NCBI RefSeq assembly: GCF_006539505.1
Contig: NZ_BJND01000024.1
Location: forward strand, 62,001 to 126,000
From: Streptomyces spinoverrucosus
GTDB taxonomy: Bacteria > Actinomycetota > Actinomycetes > Streptomycetales > Streptomycetaceae
Length of the DNA: 64,000 nucleotides
Direction of reading: 5' to 3'
The notes under the pieces are model-generated. The model was not told where the DNA came from. It searched no databases and saw nothing but the letters and a program-made list of their open reading frames with translations. Every line of letters begins with the position of its first letter. Position 1 is the stretch's first letter. This document shows, in pieces, positions 36,942 to 44,833 of this stretch. A program made the translations under genes and the position numbers.

Positions 36942-39017
36942 TCATACGGGTTCCGGCTGCCGCTGCGGCCGTACCGGTTCCACGGGCGTCTTGGACAGCC
37001 GCCCCGGCCACCACACCTTCCGGCCCAGCGCCACGCTGGCGCTGGTCACCAGATAGGTGCGGACGAGGAAGGTGTCCAGCAGCACCCCGACGGCGATCAC
37101 GAAGCCCAGCTCGACGAGCGCGACGAGCCCCATGTTCAGCAGCACCCCGAAGGTCGCGGCGAGCACCAGCCCGGCGGAGGCGATCACGCCGCCGGTGGTG
37201 CGCAGGGCGGTGAGCGCTGCCGTGGTGGGTTCGGCGCCGCGCATCGCCTCCTCGCGCATCCGGTGCATGAGGAAGATGCCGTAGTCGACGCCGAGGGCGA
37301 CCAGGAACACGAAGGACAGCAGCCCCAGCCCCGGATCGGTGCCCTGGAAGCCGAACAGCGGCTCGAACACCAGCCCGCCGATGCCGAGCGTGGCGCCCCA
37401 CACCGCGACGACGGCGGCCACCAGGATCAGCGGCGCGACCAGGGACCGCAGCAGCGCGATGAGGATGAGCAGCACGGAGACCAGCACGATCGGTACGACG
37501 ACCGCGGTGTCCCGGGCGTTGGTCTCCTTCAGGTCGAGCTGCTGGGCGCTGGGTCCGCCGACGTAGGAGCCGTCGAGCCGGTCGCGCAGTGCCTCGATGG
37601 TCCGGGTCTCCCCCGGCGTCTGGGGAGCGTCCTCGGCGATGACGACGACCTCCGTCCAGCCGTCTCCGGTACGTCCCTGCTGCGCGCTGTCTACGCCGTC
37701 GGTGCCGCGGGCGGTGGCGAGGGTGGCGTCGGCGCGGTCGGCCGGGGTGAGCACGGTGATGGGCTGGCTGGACCGCTCCGGGTAGGCCTCGGCCAGCGTC
37801 TGCAGGGCGTCGACGGACTCCGGTTTGTCGACGAAGGAGTCCTCCTGCTTGAGCGAGCCGGGCAGGTTGAGGGCGCCCAGCGCGAGCGCGCCGAGCAGCA
37901 CGGCACCGCCGGCCAGTACGGTCACCGGGCGCCGCCCGGCGGAGCTGCCCATCGCGGCGAACAGCGACCGGCGGACCTTGGGCGTGGAGCCGTACGCCGG
38001 GACGAGCGGCCAGAAGACGCGGCGGCCCAGCAGGACGAGGATCGCGGGCAGCAGGGTCAGCATAGCCGCGAGGGCGCACAGCACGCCCACCGTGCCCAGC
38101 GGACCCATCCCCCGGTTGGAGTTGAGGTCGGCGGCGAGCAGGCACAGCAGCCCGGCGGCCACCGTCCCTGAGGAGGCGAGCACGGCGGGTCCGCAGCCGC
38201 GCAGCGCGGCCCGCATGGCGTCGTACGGCCGCTCGATCCGGCGCAGTTCCTCGCGGTAGCGGGAGATGATCAGCAGGGCGTAGTCGGTGCCCGCGCCGAA
38301 GACGAGGATCGTCATGATGCCGGTGCTCTGCCCGGACACCTGTGTCCCGAAGGCCTCGTGCAGTCCGTAGGCGACGCCCATCGACAGATAGTCGGCGAGT
38401 CCGGCGACGGCGAGCGGTACGAGCCACAGCACCGGGCTGCGGTAGATGAGGATCAGCAGGACGGCGACGACGGCGACGGTGGTGTAGAGCAGCGGCCCGC
38501 CGAGCTGGTTGTACACCTTGCTGGCGTCCGTGGTCATGGCGCCGGGCCCGCCCACCTGGACGGTCAACCCGCCCTCGCTGTGAGCGACTTCGCGCACCGC
38601 GTCGACGAAGGCGTCGCGCTTCTTCTCGTCGTCGCCGGGCTCGTTGGTGGCGACGGGATACATGAGGGTGGTCCCGTCCTTCGACGGCACGCCCTGCGGC
38701 TCGCCTGCCAGATCATGCTCCCCGGCGATCCGCGCGACCTGCTCCCCCGCGGTCTGCCGGTCGGCGGCGGTGAGCCCGCCGTCCCGGTGGTAGACGAGCA
38801 CCAGCTCGGTGGTCTCACCGCCCGGCAGCCGGTCCTGGATCTCGGCGACCTGCGTGGAGTCGGCGCTCGCCGGCAGATAGTCGGTGATGCGGTCGCGCTG
38901 TACGTCCCCCAGCTTCGCCGCGAACGGCGAGGCGACCGCCAGCACGCCGACCCACAGCGCGAGCAGCAGCCACGGCACCGCGCGGCGCCGCGTTCGTATC
39001 GTTTCTCCGGCCCCCAT
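36942..39017 (-). CDS. MMPL/RND-family transporter
   Basis: 691 aa with two repeats of one helix, a large extracytoplasmic loop and five helices. Membrane motifs are FGAGTDYALLIISRYREELR in the first half and LGVDYGIFLMHRMREE in the second, with the Asp residues of the proton relay. Related streptomycete proteins (ActII-3 type) export antibiotics, pigments or lipids. ATG 39017. It lies directly upstream of the two-component genes on the same strand, so it is a likely output or cargo exporter of that system. Confidence 0.9.
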   Translation of the reverse strand: MGAGETIRTRRRAVPWLLLALWVGVLAVASPFAAKLGDVQRDRITDYLPASADSTQVAEIQDRLPGGETTELVLVYHRDGGLTAADRQTAGEQVARIAGEHDLAGEPQGVPSKDGTTLMYPVATNEPGDDEKKRDAFVDAVREVAHSEGGLTVQVGGPGAMTTDASKVYNQLGGPLLYTTVAVVAVLLILIYRSPVLWLVPLAVAGLADYLSMGVAYGLHEAFGTQVSGQSTGIMTILVFGAGTDYALLIISRYREELRRIERPYDAMRAALRGCGPAVLASSGTVAAGLLCLLAADLNSNRGMGPLGTVGVLCALAAMLTLLPAILVLLGRRVFWPLVPAYGSTPKVRRSLFAAMGSSAGRRPVTVLAGGAVLLGALALGALNLPGSLKQEDSFVDKPESVDALQTLAEAYPERSSQPITVLTPADRADATLATARGTDGVDSAQQGRTGDGWTEVVVIAEDAPQTPGETRTIEALRDRLDGSYVGGPSAQQLDLKETNARDTAVVVPIVLVSVLLILIALLRSLVAPLILVAAVVAVWGATLGIGGLVFEPLFGFQGTDPGLGLLSFVFLVALGVDYGIFLMHRMREEAMRGAEPTTAALTALRTTGGVIASAGLVLAATFGVLLNMGLVALVELGFVIAVGVLLDTFLVRTYLVTSASVALGRKVWWPGRLSKTPVEPVRPQRQPEPV

Positions 39018-39143
39018 GGACAGGGCCCTCCCTCCGGCACGGATGACTGGATGCGGCTTCCAGACTTCCGGCGCGAGGGCGGGAACACGTCGCGCGCGAG
39101 GGCGAGTTCGGCGGTACGGCCGGGGGTGACCTTACGGCCGTAT

Positions 39144-39159
39144 TACTCCCCGGGGAGTA
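39144..39159. promoter_or_regulatory. 16-bp perfect palindrome near MMPL promoter / TerB gene end
   Basis: TACTCCCC/GGGGAGTA with no spacer, about 125 bp upstream of the MMPL start and touching the stop of the TerB-like gene. G/C tracts framed by TA resemble CsoR-type operators (TACCCC...GGGGTA), but the arms differ. It could be an operator for the MMPL gene. The rest of 39018-39143 shows no recognisable site. Confidence 0.4.
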
Positions 39160-39858
39160 TCAGGACGGCGTCCGTGCGGCGGCCGTCAGCAGGCGGGTCA
39201 CCTCGTCCGAGGTGATGGTGAGGGCGGCGCCGACGGTGGCGAGGACCTCGCGTTCGGCGGCGGTGTAGGGGCCGTCGGCGAGGGCGATACGGGCGCCCTG
39301 GAGGAGGATCGACTCACGGCCGGCCGGGGCGAGGTGCGGGGCGAGCGGGTCGAGGGCCTCGTGCAGCTCTATGGCCAGACCCGGACCGCAGGGTGCGCCG
39401 AGGACCCGGCCGGTGTCCGCGGCCAGCGCCTCGACGAGGGCGTTGAGCTGTTCCTCCGTGCAGTCCTCGAAGCCGGCCGCGCGGACCGCGCCGGCGGCCG
39501 CGGTGAGCGACGGGCGGGTCCGGGTGCCGCCCGCCGCCAGCACCGCGAGGGCGACGGTGTGCACGGCGTCGCGGAGCATCGCGGAGAAACGGGTGGTGGT
39601 GGGGTGGTCCAGGACGTCGGTGCCGAAGTGCCGGCGACAGGCCGCGCACTCCACGACCGGGCCGGTGCCGCCGCGTGGCAGCACGGGCAGGCCGAGCAGG
39701 GTGAAGCGGCGGCGCCCGGTGAGCCGCTGGTAGTTGCGGTCGCCCCCGCAGCCCGGGCAGAAGAACTCGCCGTCGCCGACGGCCGTCCACGCGGTACGAG
39801 TGCCCAGAACGCGCGAACGCCTGCTGGCACGGCCGTTTCGTCCCGGGACTGGCAGCAC
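39160..39858 (-). CDS. TerB-like protein with N-terminal zinc ribbon
   Basis: 232 aa. A zinc-ribbon-like part, CPGCGGDRNYQRLTGRRRF, is followed by a second Cys pair ECAACRRHFG. A helical TerB/tellurite-resistance-like domain follows (SAMLRDAVHTVALAVLAAGG, RIALADGPYTAAEREVLATV). GTG 39858 has GGAGGT 6 nt upstream. Function unknown; TerB domains occur in stress-response membrane complexes. It is monocistronic, downstream of the leuA terminator. Confidence 0.8.
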   Translation of the reverse strand: MLPVPGRNGRASRRSRVLGTRTAWTAVGDGEFFCPGCGGDRNYQRLTGRRRFTLLGLPVLPRGGTGPVVECAACRRHFGTDVLDHPTTTRFSAMLRDAVHTVALAVLAAGGTRTRPSLTAAAGAVRAAGFEDCTEEQLNALVEALAADTGRVLGAPCGPGLAIELHEALDPLAPHLAPAGRESILLQGARIALADGPYTAAEREVLATVGAALTITSDEVTRLLTAAARTPS

Positions 39859-39973
39859 GTCGCACCTCCGTAACCCCACGGCAACATCGCCGCGCTGGCG
39901 TGATGTTAGCCACATCCGCGAGGTGGAGTCAGTACCCCGGACGAGACCTCTCCGTGACCTGGCTGGTAAACGA

Positions 39974-40008
39974 CGGGGTCCCGCCCGCCGGAATTCGGCG
40001 GACGGGAC
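39974..40008 (-). terminator. leuA terminator
   Basis: 15-bp stem with one mismatch (GGGTCCCGCCCGCCG, 39974-39988, against CGGCGGACGGGACCC, 39994-40008) and loop GAATT, 23 nt after the leuA stop. Confidence 0.75.
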
Positions 40009-40030
40009 CCGAAACTCCCGGTCAGAGGGG

Positions 40031-41752
40031 TCAGCGGGCCGCCCGGTTGACGGCCGAGACGACCGCCTTCAGCGAAGCACGTGTCGTGTTCGCATCGATA
40101 CCGATCCCCCACAGGACCTTGTCGTCGATCGCGCATTCGATGTACGAGGCGGCCTGCGCGGAGGCGCCCTCGCTCATCGTGTGCTCCTGGTAGTCCAGCA
40201 GCCGGATGTCGATCCCGATGCCCTGCAGCGCGTGGAAGAACGCGGAGATCGGACCGTTTCCGGTACCGACCAGGGTCACCTCTTCGCCGTCCACCTCGGC
40301 CTCGGCGGTCAGCGTGTCCACGCCGTCCTTGTCGGTGGTGGACTGGCCGTTCTTCAGCTGGATCCGGCCCCAGGGGTTGTCCGGGTTCGGCAGGTACTCG
40401 TCCTCGAAGATCGCCCAGATGTCCTTCGGCGTGACCTCGCCGCCCTCGGCGTCCGTCTTGGCCTGGATGAGCTTGGAGAACTCGATCTGCATCCGGCGCG
40501 GCAGGTCCAGCTTGTGCTCGTTCTTCAGCACATACGCCACGCCGCCCTTGCCGGACTGCGAGTTCACGCGGATGACCGCCTCGTAGGACCGGCCGACGTC
40601 CTTCGGGTCGATCGGCAGGTACGGCACCGCCCACTCGATGTCGTCGACGGTGACGCCCTTGGCCTCGGCCTCGGCCTCCATGGCGTCGAAGCCCTTCTTG
40701 ATGGCGTCCTGGTGGGAGCCGGAGAAGGACGTGTAGACCAGGTCGCCCACGTACGGGTGGCGCGGGTGGACCTCCATCTGGTTGCAGTACTCCCACGTAC
40801 GACGGATCTCGTCGATGTCGGAGAAGTCGATCTGCGGGTCGACGCCCTGCGAGAACAGGTTCATGCCCAGGGTGACCAGGTCGACGTTGCCGGTGCGCTC
40901 GCCCTGCCCGAACAGACACCCCTCGATCCGGTCGGCACCGGCCATCAGCGCCAGCTCGGCCGCCGCGACGGCCGTACCCCGGTCGTTGTGCGGGTGGACC
41001 GACAGGCAGACGTACTCGCGGCGGGAGAGGTTGCGGCCCATCCACTCGAACCGGTCCGCGTGCGTGGAGGGCGTGGAGCGCTCCACGGTCGCGGGCAGGT
41101 TCAGGATGATCTCGCGGCCCGGACCGGGCTGCCACACATCCATGACCGCCTCACAGACCTCCAGCGCGAAGTCCAGCTCGGTGTCGGTGAAGATCTCCGG
41201 CGAGTACTGGTAGCCGAACTCGGTCTCCGGCCCCAGCAGCTTCTCGGCGTACTCCATCACCAGCCGCGTCCCGTCGACCGCGATCTGCTTGATGTCGTCC
41301 TTGGAGCCACGGAAGACGACCCGGCGGAAGACCGGCGCGGTGGCGTTGTACAGGTGGACGGTGGCGCGGCGTGCGCCCTTCAGCGACTCGACGGTCCGCT
41401 CGATCAGGTCCTCGCGGGCCTGGGTGAGAACGGAGATCGTCACGTCCTCGGGGATCGCGCCCTCTTCCTCGATGATCGACCGCACGAAGTCGAAGTCGGT
41501 CTGACCGGAGGCCGGGAAGCCGACCTCGATCTCCTTGTAGCCCATCTTCACCAGCAGGTCGAACATCGCCCGCTTGCGTACCGGTGACATGGGGTCGATC
41601 AGGGCCTGGTTGCCGTCGCGCAGGTCGGTGGAGAGCCAGCGGGGGGCGACGGTGACGCGCTTGTCCGGCCAGGTGCGGTCGGGGATGTCGACCTGCTCGT
41701 AGCGGCCGTACTTGTGGATCGGCATGGAACTGGGCTGCTGGCGATGTGCCAT
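40031..41752 (-). CDS. leuA: 2-isopropylmalate synthase
   Basis: First committed step of leucine synthesis: acetyl-CoA + 2-ketoisovalerate to 2-isopropylmalate. 573 aa of the actinobacterial LeuA type. The catalytic HMGL barrel has WLSTDLRDGNQALIDPM, EVGFPASGQTDFDFVR, SVHPHNDRGTAVAAAELALM (metal His-x-His) and GCLFGQGERTGNVDLVTL. The C-terminal regulatory domain for leucine feedback spans about residues 440-573. GAGGAG lies about 12 nt before ATG 41752. The 5' region carries a Leu-rich leader peptide and an attenuator. Confidence 0.97.
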   Translation of the reverse strand: MAHRQQPSSMPIHKYGRYEQVDIPDRTWPDKRVTVAPRWLSTDLRDGNQALIDPMSPVRKRAMFDLLVKMGYKEIEVGFPASGQTDFDFVRSIIEEEGAIPEDVTISVLTQAREDLIERTVESLKGARRATVHLYNATAPVFRRVVFRGSKDDIKQIAVDGTRLVMEYAEKLLGPETEFGYQYSPEIFTDTELDFALEVCEAVMDVWQPGPGREIILNLPATVERSTPSTHADRFEWMGRNLSRREYVCLSVHPHNDRGTAVAAAELALMAGADRIEGCLFGQGERTGNVDLVTLGMNLFSQGVDPQIDFSDIDEIRRTWEYCNQMEVHPRHPYVGDLVYTSFSGSHQDAIKKGFDAMEAEAEAKGVTVDDIEWAVPYLPIDPKDVGRSYEAVIRVNSQSGKGGVAYVLKNEHKLDLPRRMQIEFSKLIQAKTDAEGGEVTPKDIWAIFEDEYLPNPDNPWGRIQLKNGQSTTDKDGVDTLTAEAEVDGEEVTLVGTGNGPISAFFHALQGIGIDIRLLDYQEHTMSEGASAQAASYIECAIDDKVLWGIGIDANTTRASLKAVVSAVNRAAR

Positions 41753-41770
41753 GGTGGCGTGGGCTCCTCG

Positions 41771-41800
41771 AAAAATCCGGTTGGATCCGGTGTCCGGAAG
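41771..41800 (-). promoter_or_regulatory. leuA transcription attenuator
   Basis: On the minus strand TCCGG is followed by CCGGA twice, the second directly joined to TTTTT (41775-41771). TCCGG can pair with the near CCGGA (ACA loop) or the far one, the latter making a small terminator-like hairpin before the U-tract. Mutually exclusive pairings between the leader peptide and leuA are the pattern of ribosome-mediated attenuation. Confidence 0.55.
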
Positions 41801-41850
41801 GACGGCCGACGACGCAACGCCAAGCTCCGCGGGGAGGGAGTCGGCCTCGA

Positions 41851-41898
41851 CTACAGGCCCTCGCCGCGGCAGCTAAGAAGAAGCAGCCCAAAACGCAT
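41851..41898 (-). CDS. leuA leader peptide
   Basis: Reads MRFGLLLLSCRGEGL, stop. Four consecutive Leu codons (CTG CTT CTT CTT), three of them rare in this GC-rich genome, are the sensor expected for leucine attenuation. An upstream in-frame ATG at 41910 would add MLCI. It lies about 100 nt upstream of leuA with the attenuator hairpins between. Leu-rich leaders at leuA are known in Streptomyces. Confidence 0.8.
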   Translation of the reverse strand: MRFGLLLLSCRGEGL

Positions 41899-41970
41899 GA
41901 TGCAGAGCATGCTAGCCGAGCTACTCCTCAACGCGCGGTTCCGTATCAGTATGCGGGATTCGAGGTACCC

Positions 41971-42014
41971 AAGGGGCGCGGGGAACTGCGCGAGCAACCC
42001 CCCACAACCCGCAG
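41971..42014. repeat. dispersed repeat, copy 2 (inverted)
   Basis: AAGGGGCGCGGGGAACTGCG followed by CGAGCAACCCCCCACAACC, the inverse of the copies at 11784 and 62719. It lies between leuA and the M4 protease gene, next to the leuA promoter region. The remainder of this gap (42015-42117) is comparatively AT-rich and shows no gene. Confidence 0.8.
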
Positions 42015-42117
42015 CGAATAACACAGAGCAACCCTCAACGGCGCTCACAACCCCACATTTCACCAATCAAGGTTGCAGATAGTGACACGCCGCTAACCCG
42101 GTGCCATCGTGCGGAGC

Positions 42118-43170
42118 ATGACTCCCGTCTTCTGCACCATCGTCCCCCCACACGTCCTCGACAAGCTCGCCCAGTCCGAGGACCCCGCCCTCTCCCGCCC
42201 CGCCCGCCAAACCCTCCAGCGCGACGCCTACGAACGCACCCACCGCCGCCTCACCACAGTCCTCGGTGCCCCAGCCACCCCACCTCCCCCAGCCGCCGCA
42301 GGCACCCCGCACCGAACGATCTACGACGCCCAGCACAAGACGACCCTGCCCGGCAAGAAGGTCCGCGGCGAGGGCGACGAGCCCGGCAAAGACGCCACGG
42401 TCAACCGCGCCTACGCGGGCCTCGGCGCCACCTTCGACCTGTTCCTCAAGGCCTACGGCCGCGACTCGATCGACGGCAGCGGCCTCCCGCTCGACGCGAC
42501 CGTGCACTACGACGAGCAGTACAACAACGCCTTCTGGAACGGCGAGCAGATGGTCTTCGGCGACGGGGACGGCGAGATCTTCCTGGACTTCACCATCCCC
42601 ATCGACGTCATCGGCCACGAACTCGCCCACGGCGTCACCCAGTACACGGCCAACCTCACCTACTTCGGCCAGCCCGGCGCGCTCAACGAGCACGTCTCCG
42701 ATGTCTTCGGCTCGCTGATCAAGCAGTACACGCTCGGCCAGACCGCCGCCGAGGCCGACTGGCTGATCGGCGCCGGCCTGCTCGCCCCGCGCGTGAGCGG
42801 AGTGGCGCTGCGCTCGATGAAGGCCCCGGGGACGGCGTACGACGACGATGTGCTCGGCAAGGACCCGCAGCCCGCGACGATGGAGGACTACGTGCGCACC
42901 GGCCGCGACAACGGCGGTGTCCACATCAACTCAGGCATCCCCAACCACGCCTTCCATCTCGCCGCCACCGCCCTCGGCGGACACGCCTGGGAGCGGGCCG
43001 GGCAGATCTGGTACGACGTGCTGACCGGCGGCGAGCTGAAGGAGGACGCCATGTTCGCCGAGTTCGCCGCGCTGACCGTCTCCGCCGCGAAGGCACGGTT
43101 CGGAGACGGCAGCGACGAGCTCCGGGCGGTGGCGAAGGCCTGGGAACAGGTCGGGGTGCGGACGCTGTAG
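42118..43170 (+). CDS. protealysin-like M4 metalloprotease
   Basis: 350 aa thermolysin-family zinc protease. HELAH (167-171) and Glu191 in GALNEHVSD supply the zinc ligands and catalytic Glu; VHINSGIPNHAF carries the second active-site His. There is no signal peptide. The short propeptide starts with a protealysin-type PPHVLDKLA motif (residues 10-18). Protealysin-like enzymes are made without a secretion signal and are often paired with an emfourin inhibitor, and such a gene follows 31 nt later. ATG 42118 is chosen; GTG 42109 is possible. Confidence 0.93.
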   Translation: MTPVFCTIVPPHVLDKLAQSEDPALSRPARQTLQRDAYERTHRRLTTVLGAPATPPPPAAAGTPHRTIYDAQHKTTLPGKKVRGEGDEPGKDATVNRAYAGLGATFDLFLKAYGRDSIDGSGLPLDATVHYDEQYNNAFWNGEQMVFGDGDGEIFLDFTIPIDVIGHELAHGVTQYTANLTYFGQPGALNEHVSDVFGSLIKQYTLGQTAAEADWLIGAGLLAPRVSGVALRSMKAPGTAYDDDVLGKDPQPATMEDYVRTGRDNGGVHINSGIPNHAFHLAATALGGHAWERAGQIWYDVLTGGELKEDAMFAEFAALTVSAAKARFGDGSDELRAVAKAWEQVGVRTL

Positions 43171-43201
43171 TTCCGTACCGATTCGTACTAGACAGGAACC
43201 C

Positions 43202-43468
43202 ATGCGTATTCAGGTGCGGCGCACGGGCGGATTCGCGGGCATCGAGCGGCACGCCGAGGTGGACACCTCGGGGCGGCCCGACGCGCACGAGTGGCATGCC
43301 CTGGCCGAGCGGGCGCTCACGGCGGGCCGGGGCACGCCACCCGTCGGGGTTCCGGACGGCTTCAGCTACCGGATCACCGTGGACGACCGAACGGTCTACT
43401 GCGCGGACCCCCGGCTGACCGAGGAACAGCGCAGGCTGATCTCCAGGGTGCTGAAGGAAGGGGCTTAA
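43202..43468 (+). CDS. emfourin-like inhibitor of the M4 protease
   Basis: 88 aa. RIQVRRTGGFAGIERHAEVD at the N-terminus and GFSYRITVDDRTVY near the middle, with a terminal helix (EEQRRLISRVLKEG), match what is known of emfourin, the small inhibitor encoded beside protealysin. An AGGAA site precedes ATG 43202. The short gap to the protease gene implies co-expression. Inhibition is inferred from family and position. Confidence 0.75.
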   Translation: MRIQVRRTGGFAGIERHAEVDTSGRPDAHEWHALAERALTAGRGTPPVGVPDGFSYRITVDDRTVYCADPRLTEEQRRLISRVLKEGA

Positions 43469-43489
43469 CTCCCGGTTCACGCCGGGGCG

Positions 43490-43519
43490 TTGACTTCTGT
43501 TACCGGCGGTACCGATGAT
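43490..43519 (+). promoter_or_regulatory. promoter of the GH1 gene (leaderless start predicted)
   Basis: TTGACT (43490-43495) and GATGAT (43514-43519) are 18 bp apart, which places transcription start at about the ATG at 43526. No Shine-Dalgarno motif precedes that ATG, which fits a leaderless mRNA. Confidence 0.5.
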
Positions 43520-43525
43520 CCGCCC

Positions 43526-44833
43526 ATGGCGACGACGAATCCCATACCCCAGTTCCCGGCCGGCTTCCTGTGGGGCGTCTCGACGTCCGCGCACCAGATC
43601 GAGGGCGCGGCGGAGATGCGCGAACCGTCCGTGTGGGACGCCTTCACGGCCGAGCCGGGACGGGTGAAGGACGGCTCCACCGCGGCGGTGGCCTGCGACC
43701 ACTACCACCGCTACCGCGAGGACGTGGCGCTCCTGGCCGACCTGGGCGTGGACGCGTACCGCTTCTCGATCTCCTGGCCACGCGTGCGCTCGCCCAAGGG
43801 ACTCGACTTCTACGACCGTCTGGTGGACGAGCTGTGCGCGGCGGGCGTGCGGCCGGTCCCGACGCTCTTCCACTGGGACCTGCCGGTGGGCCTGGACTGG
43901 CTGGAGCGGGACACCGCGGCGCGGTTCGCGGAGTACGTGGCGGAGGTCGCGGAGAAGCTCGGCGACCGTGTCGGCAAGTGGATCACCCTCAACGAGCCCG
44001 CCGAACACACCCTCCTCGGCCATGCGCTCGGCGTGCACGCACCCGGCAAACAGCTGCTGTTCGACGCGCTGCCGGTCGCCCACCACCAGCTCCTGGCGCA
44101 CGGACTGGCGGTACGGGCGCTGCGCGCGGCCGGCGCGACGGACATCGGGATCGCCAACTCGCACGGCCCGACGTGGCCGGCGTCGGAGCAGAGCGCGGAC
44201 GTGGAGGCGGCGGACTTCTACGACGTCCTGCTGAACCGGCTGTTCGCGGACCCGCTGCTGCTGGGTGAGTACCCCTCGGGGTTGGGCGACTTGATGCCGG
44301 GGGATGTGGCGTCCGACCTGAAGGTGATCGCCGAGCCGGTCGACTGGTACGGGATCAACTACTACGCGCCGACGCGGGTGGGCGCCCCGGAGGGCACGGA
44401 GATCGACTTCGGCGGGATCCGGATGCCTGCCGAACTGCCCTTCTCGGTGCGGGAGATCGAGGGCGTGCCGGTGACGGACTTCGGCTGGCCGGTGGTGCCG
44501 GAGGGGCTGACGGACCTGCTCACCGGCTTCCGGGACCGGTACGGCGAACGGCTGCCGCCGGTGGTGATCACCGAGAACGGGTGTTCGTACGAGGGGCTCG
44601 ACGACCAGGAGCGGATCGCCTACCTGGACGGCCATGTGCGGGCGCTGCACGCCGCGTTGACGGCGGGGGTGGATGTGCGCGGGTACTTCGTGTGGTCGTT
44701 GCTGGACAACTTCGAGTGGGCGGAGGGGTACGCGCGGCGGTTCGGACTGGTGCACGTGGACTACGAGACCCTTGAGCGCACCCCGAAGGCCTCGTACGCC
44801 TGGTACCGGGACGTGCTGCGGGCACAGAGATGA
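43526..44833 (+). CDS. GH1 beta-glucosidase
   Basis: 435 aa TIM-barrel glycosidase. Family marks are FLWGVSTSAHQIEGA near the N-terminus, the acid/base Glu in ITLNEPAEH, WYGINYYAPTRVGAP and the nucleophile Glu in VVITENG, with SLLDNFEWAEGYARRFGLVH at the end. It is cytosolic and cleaves beta-glucosides such as cellobiose. It is slightly shorter than many relatives (about 450-480). Its stop overlaps the start of an MFS transporter (ATGA), which likely imports the substrate. Confidence 0.95.
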   Translation: MATTNPIPQFPAGFLWGVSTSAHQIEGAAEMREPSVWDAFTAEPGRVKDGSTAAVACDHYHRYREDVALLADLGVDAYRFSISWPRVRSPKGLDFYDRLVDELCAAGVRPVPTLFHWDLPVGLDWLERDTAARFAEYVAEVAEKLGDRVGKWITLNEPAEHTLLGHALGVHAPGKQLLFDALPVAHHQLLAHGLAVRALRAAGATDIGIANSHGPTWPASEQSADVEAADFYDVLLNRLFADPLLLGEYPSGLGDLMPGDVASDLKVIAEPVDWYGINYYAPTRVGAPEGTEIDFGGIRMPAELPFSVREIEGVPVTDFGWPVVPEGLTDLLTGFRDRYGERLPPVVITENGCSYEGLDDQERIAYLDGHVRALHAALTAGVDVRGYFVWSLLDNFEWAEGYARRFGLVHVDYETLERTPKASYAWYRDVLRAQR

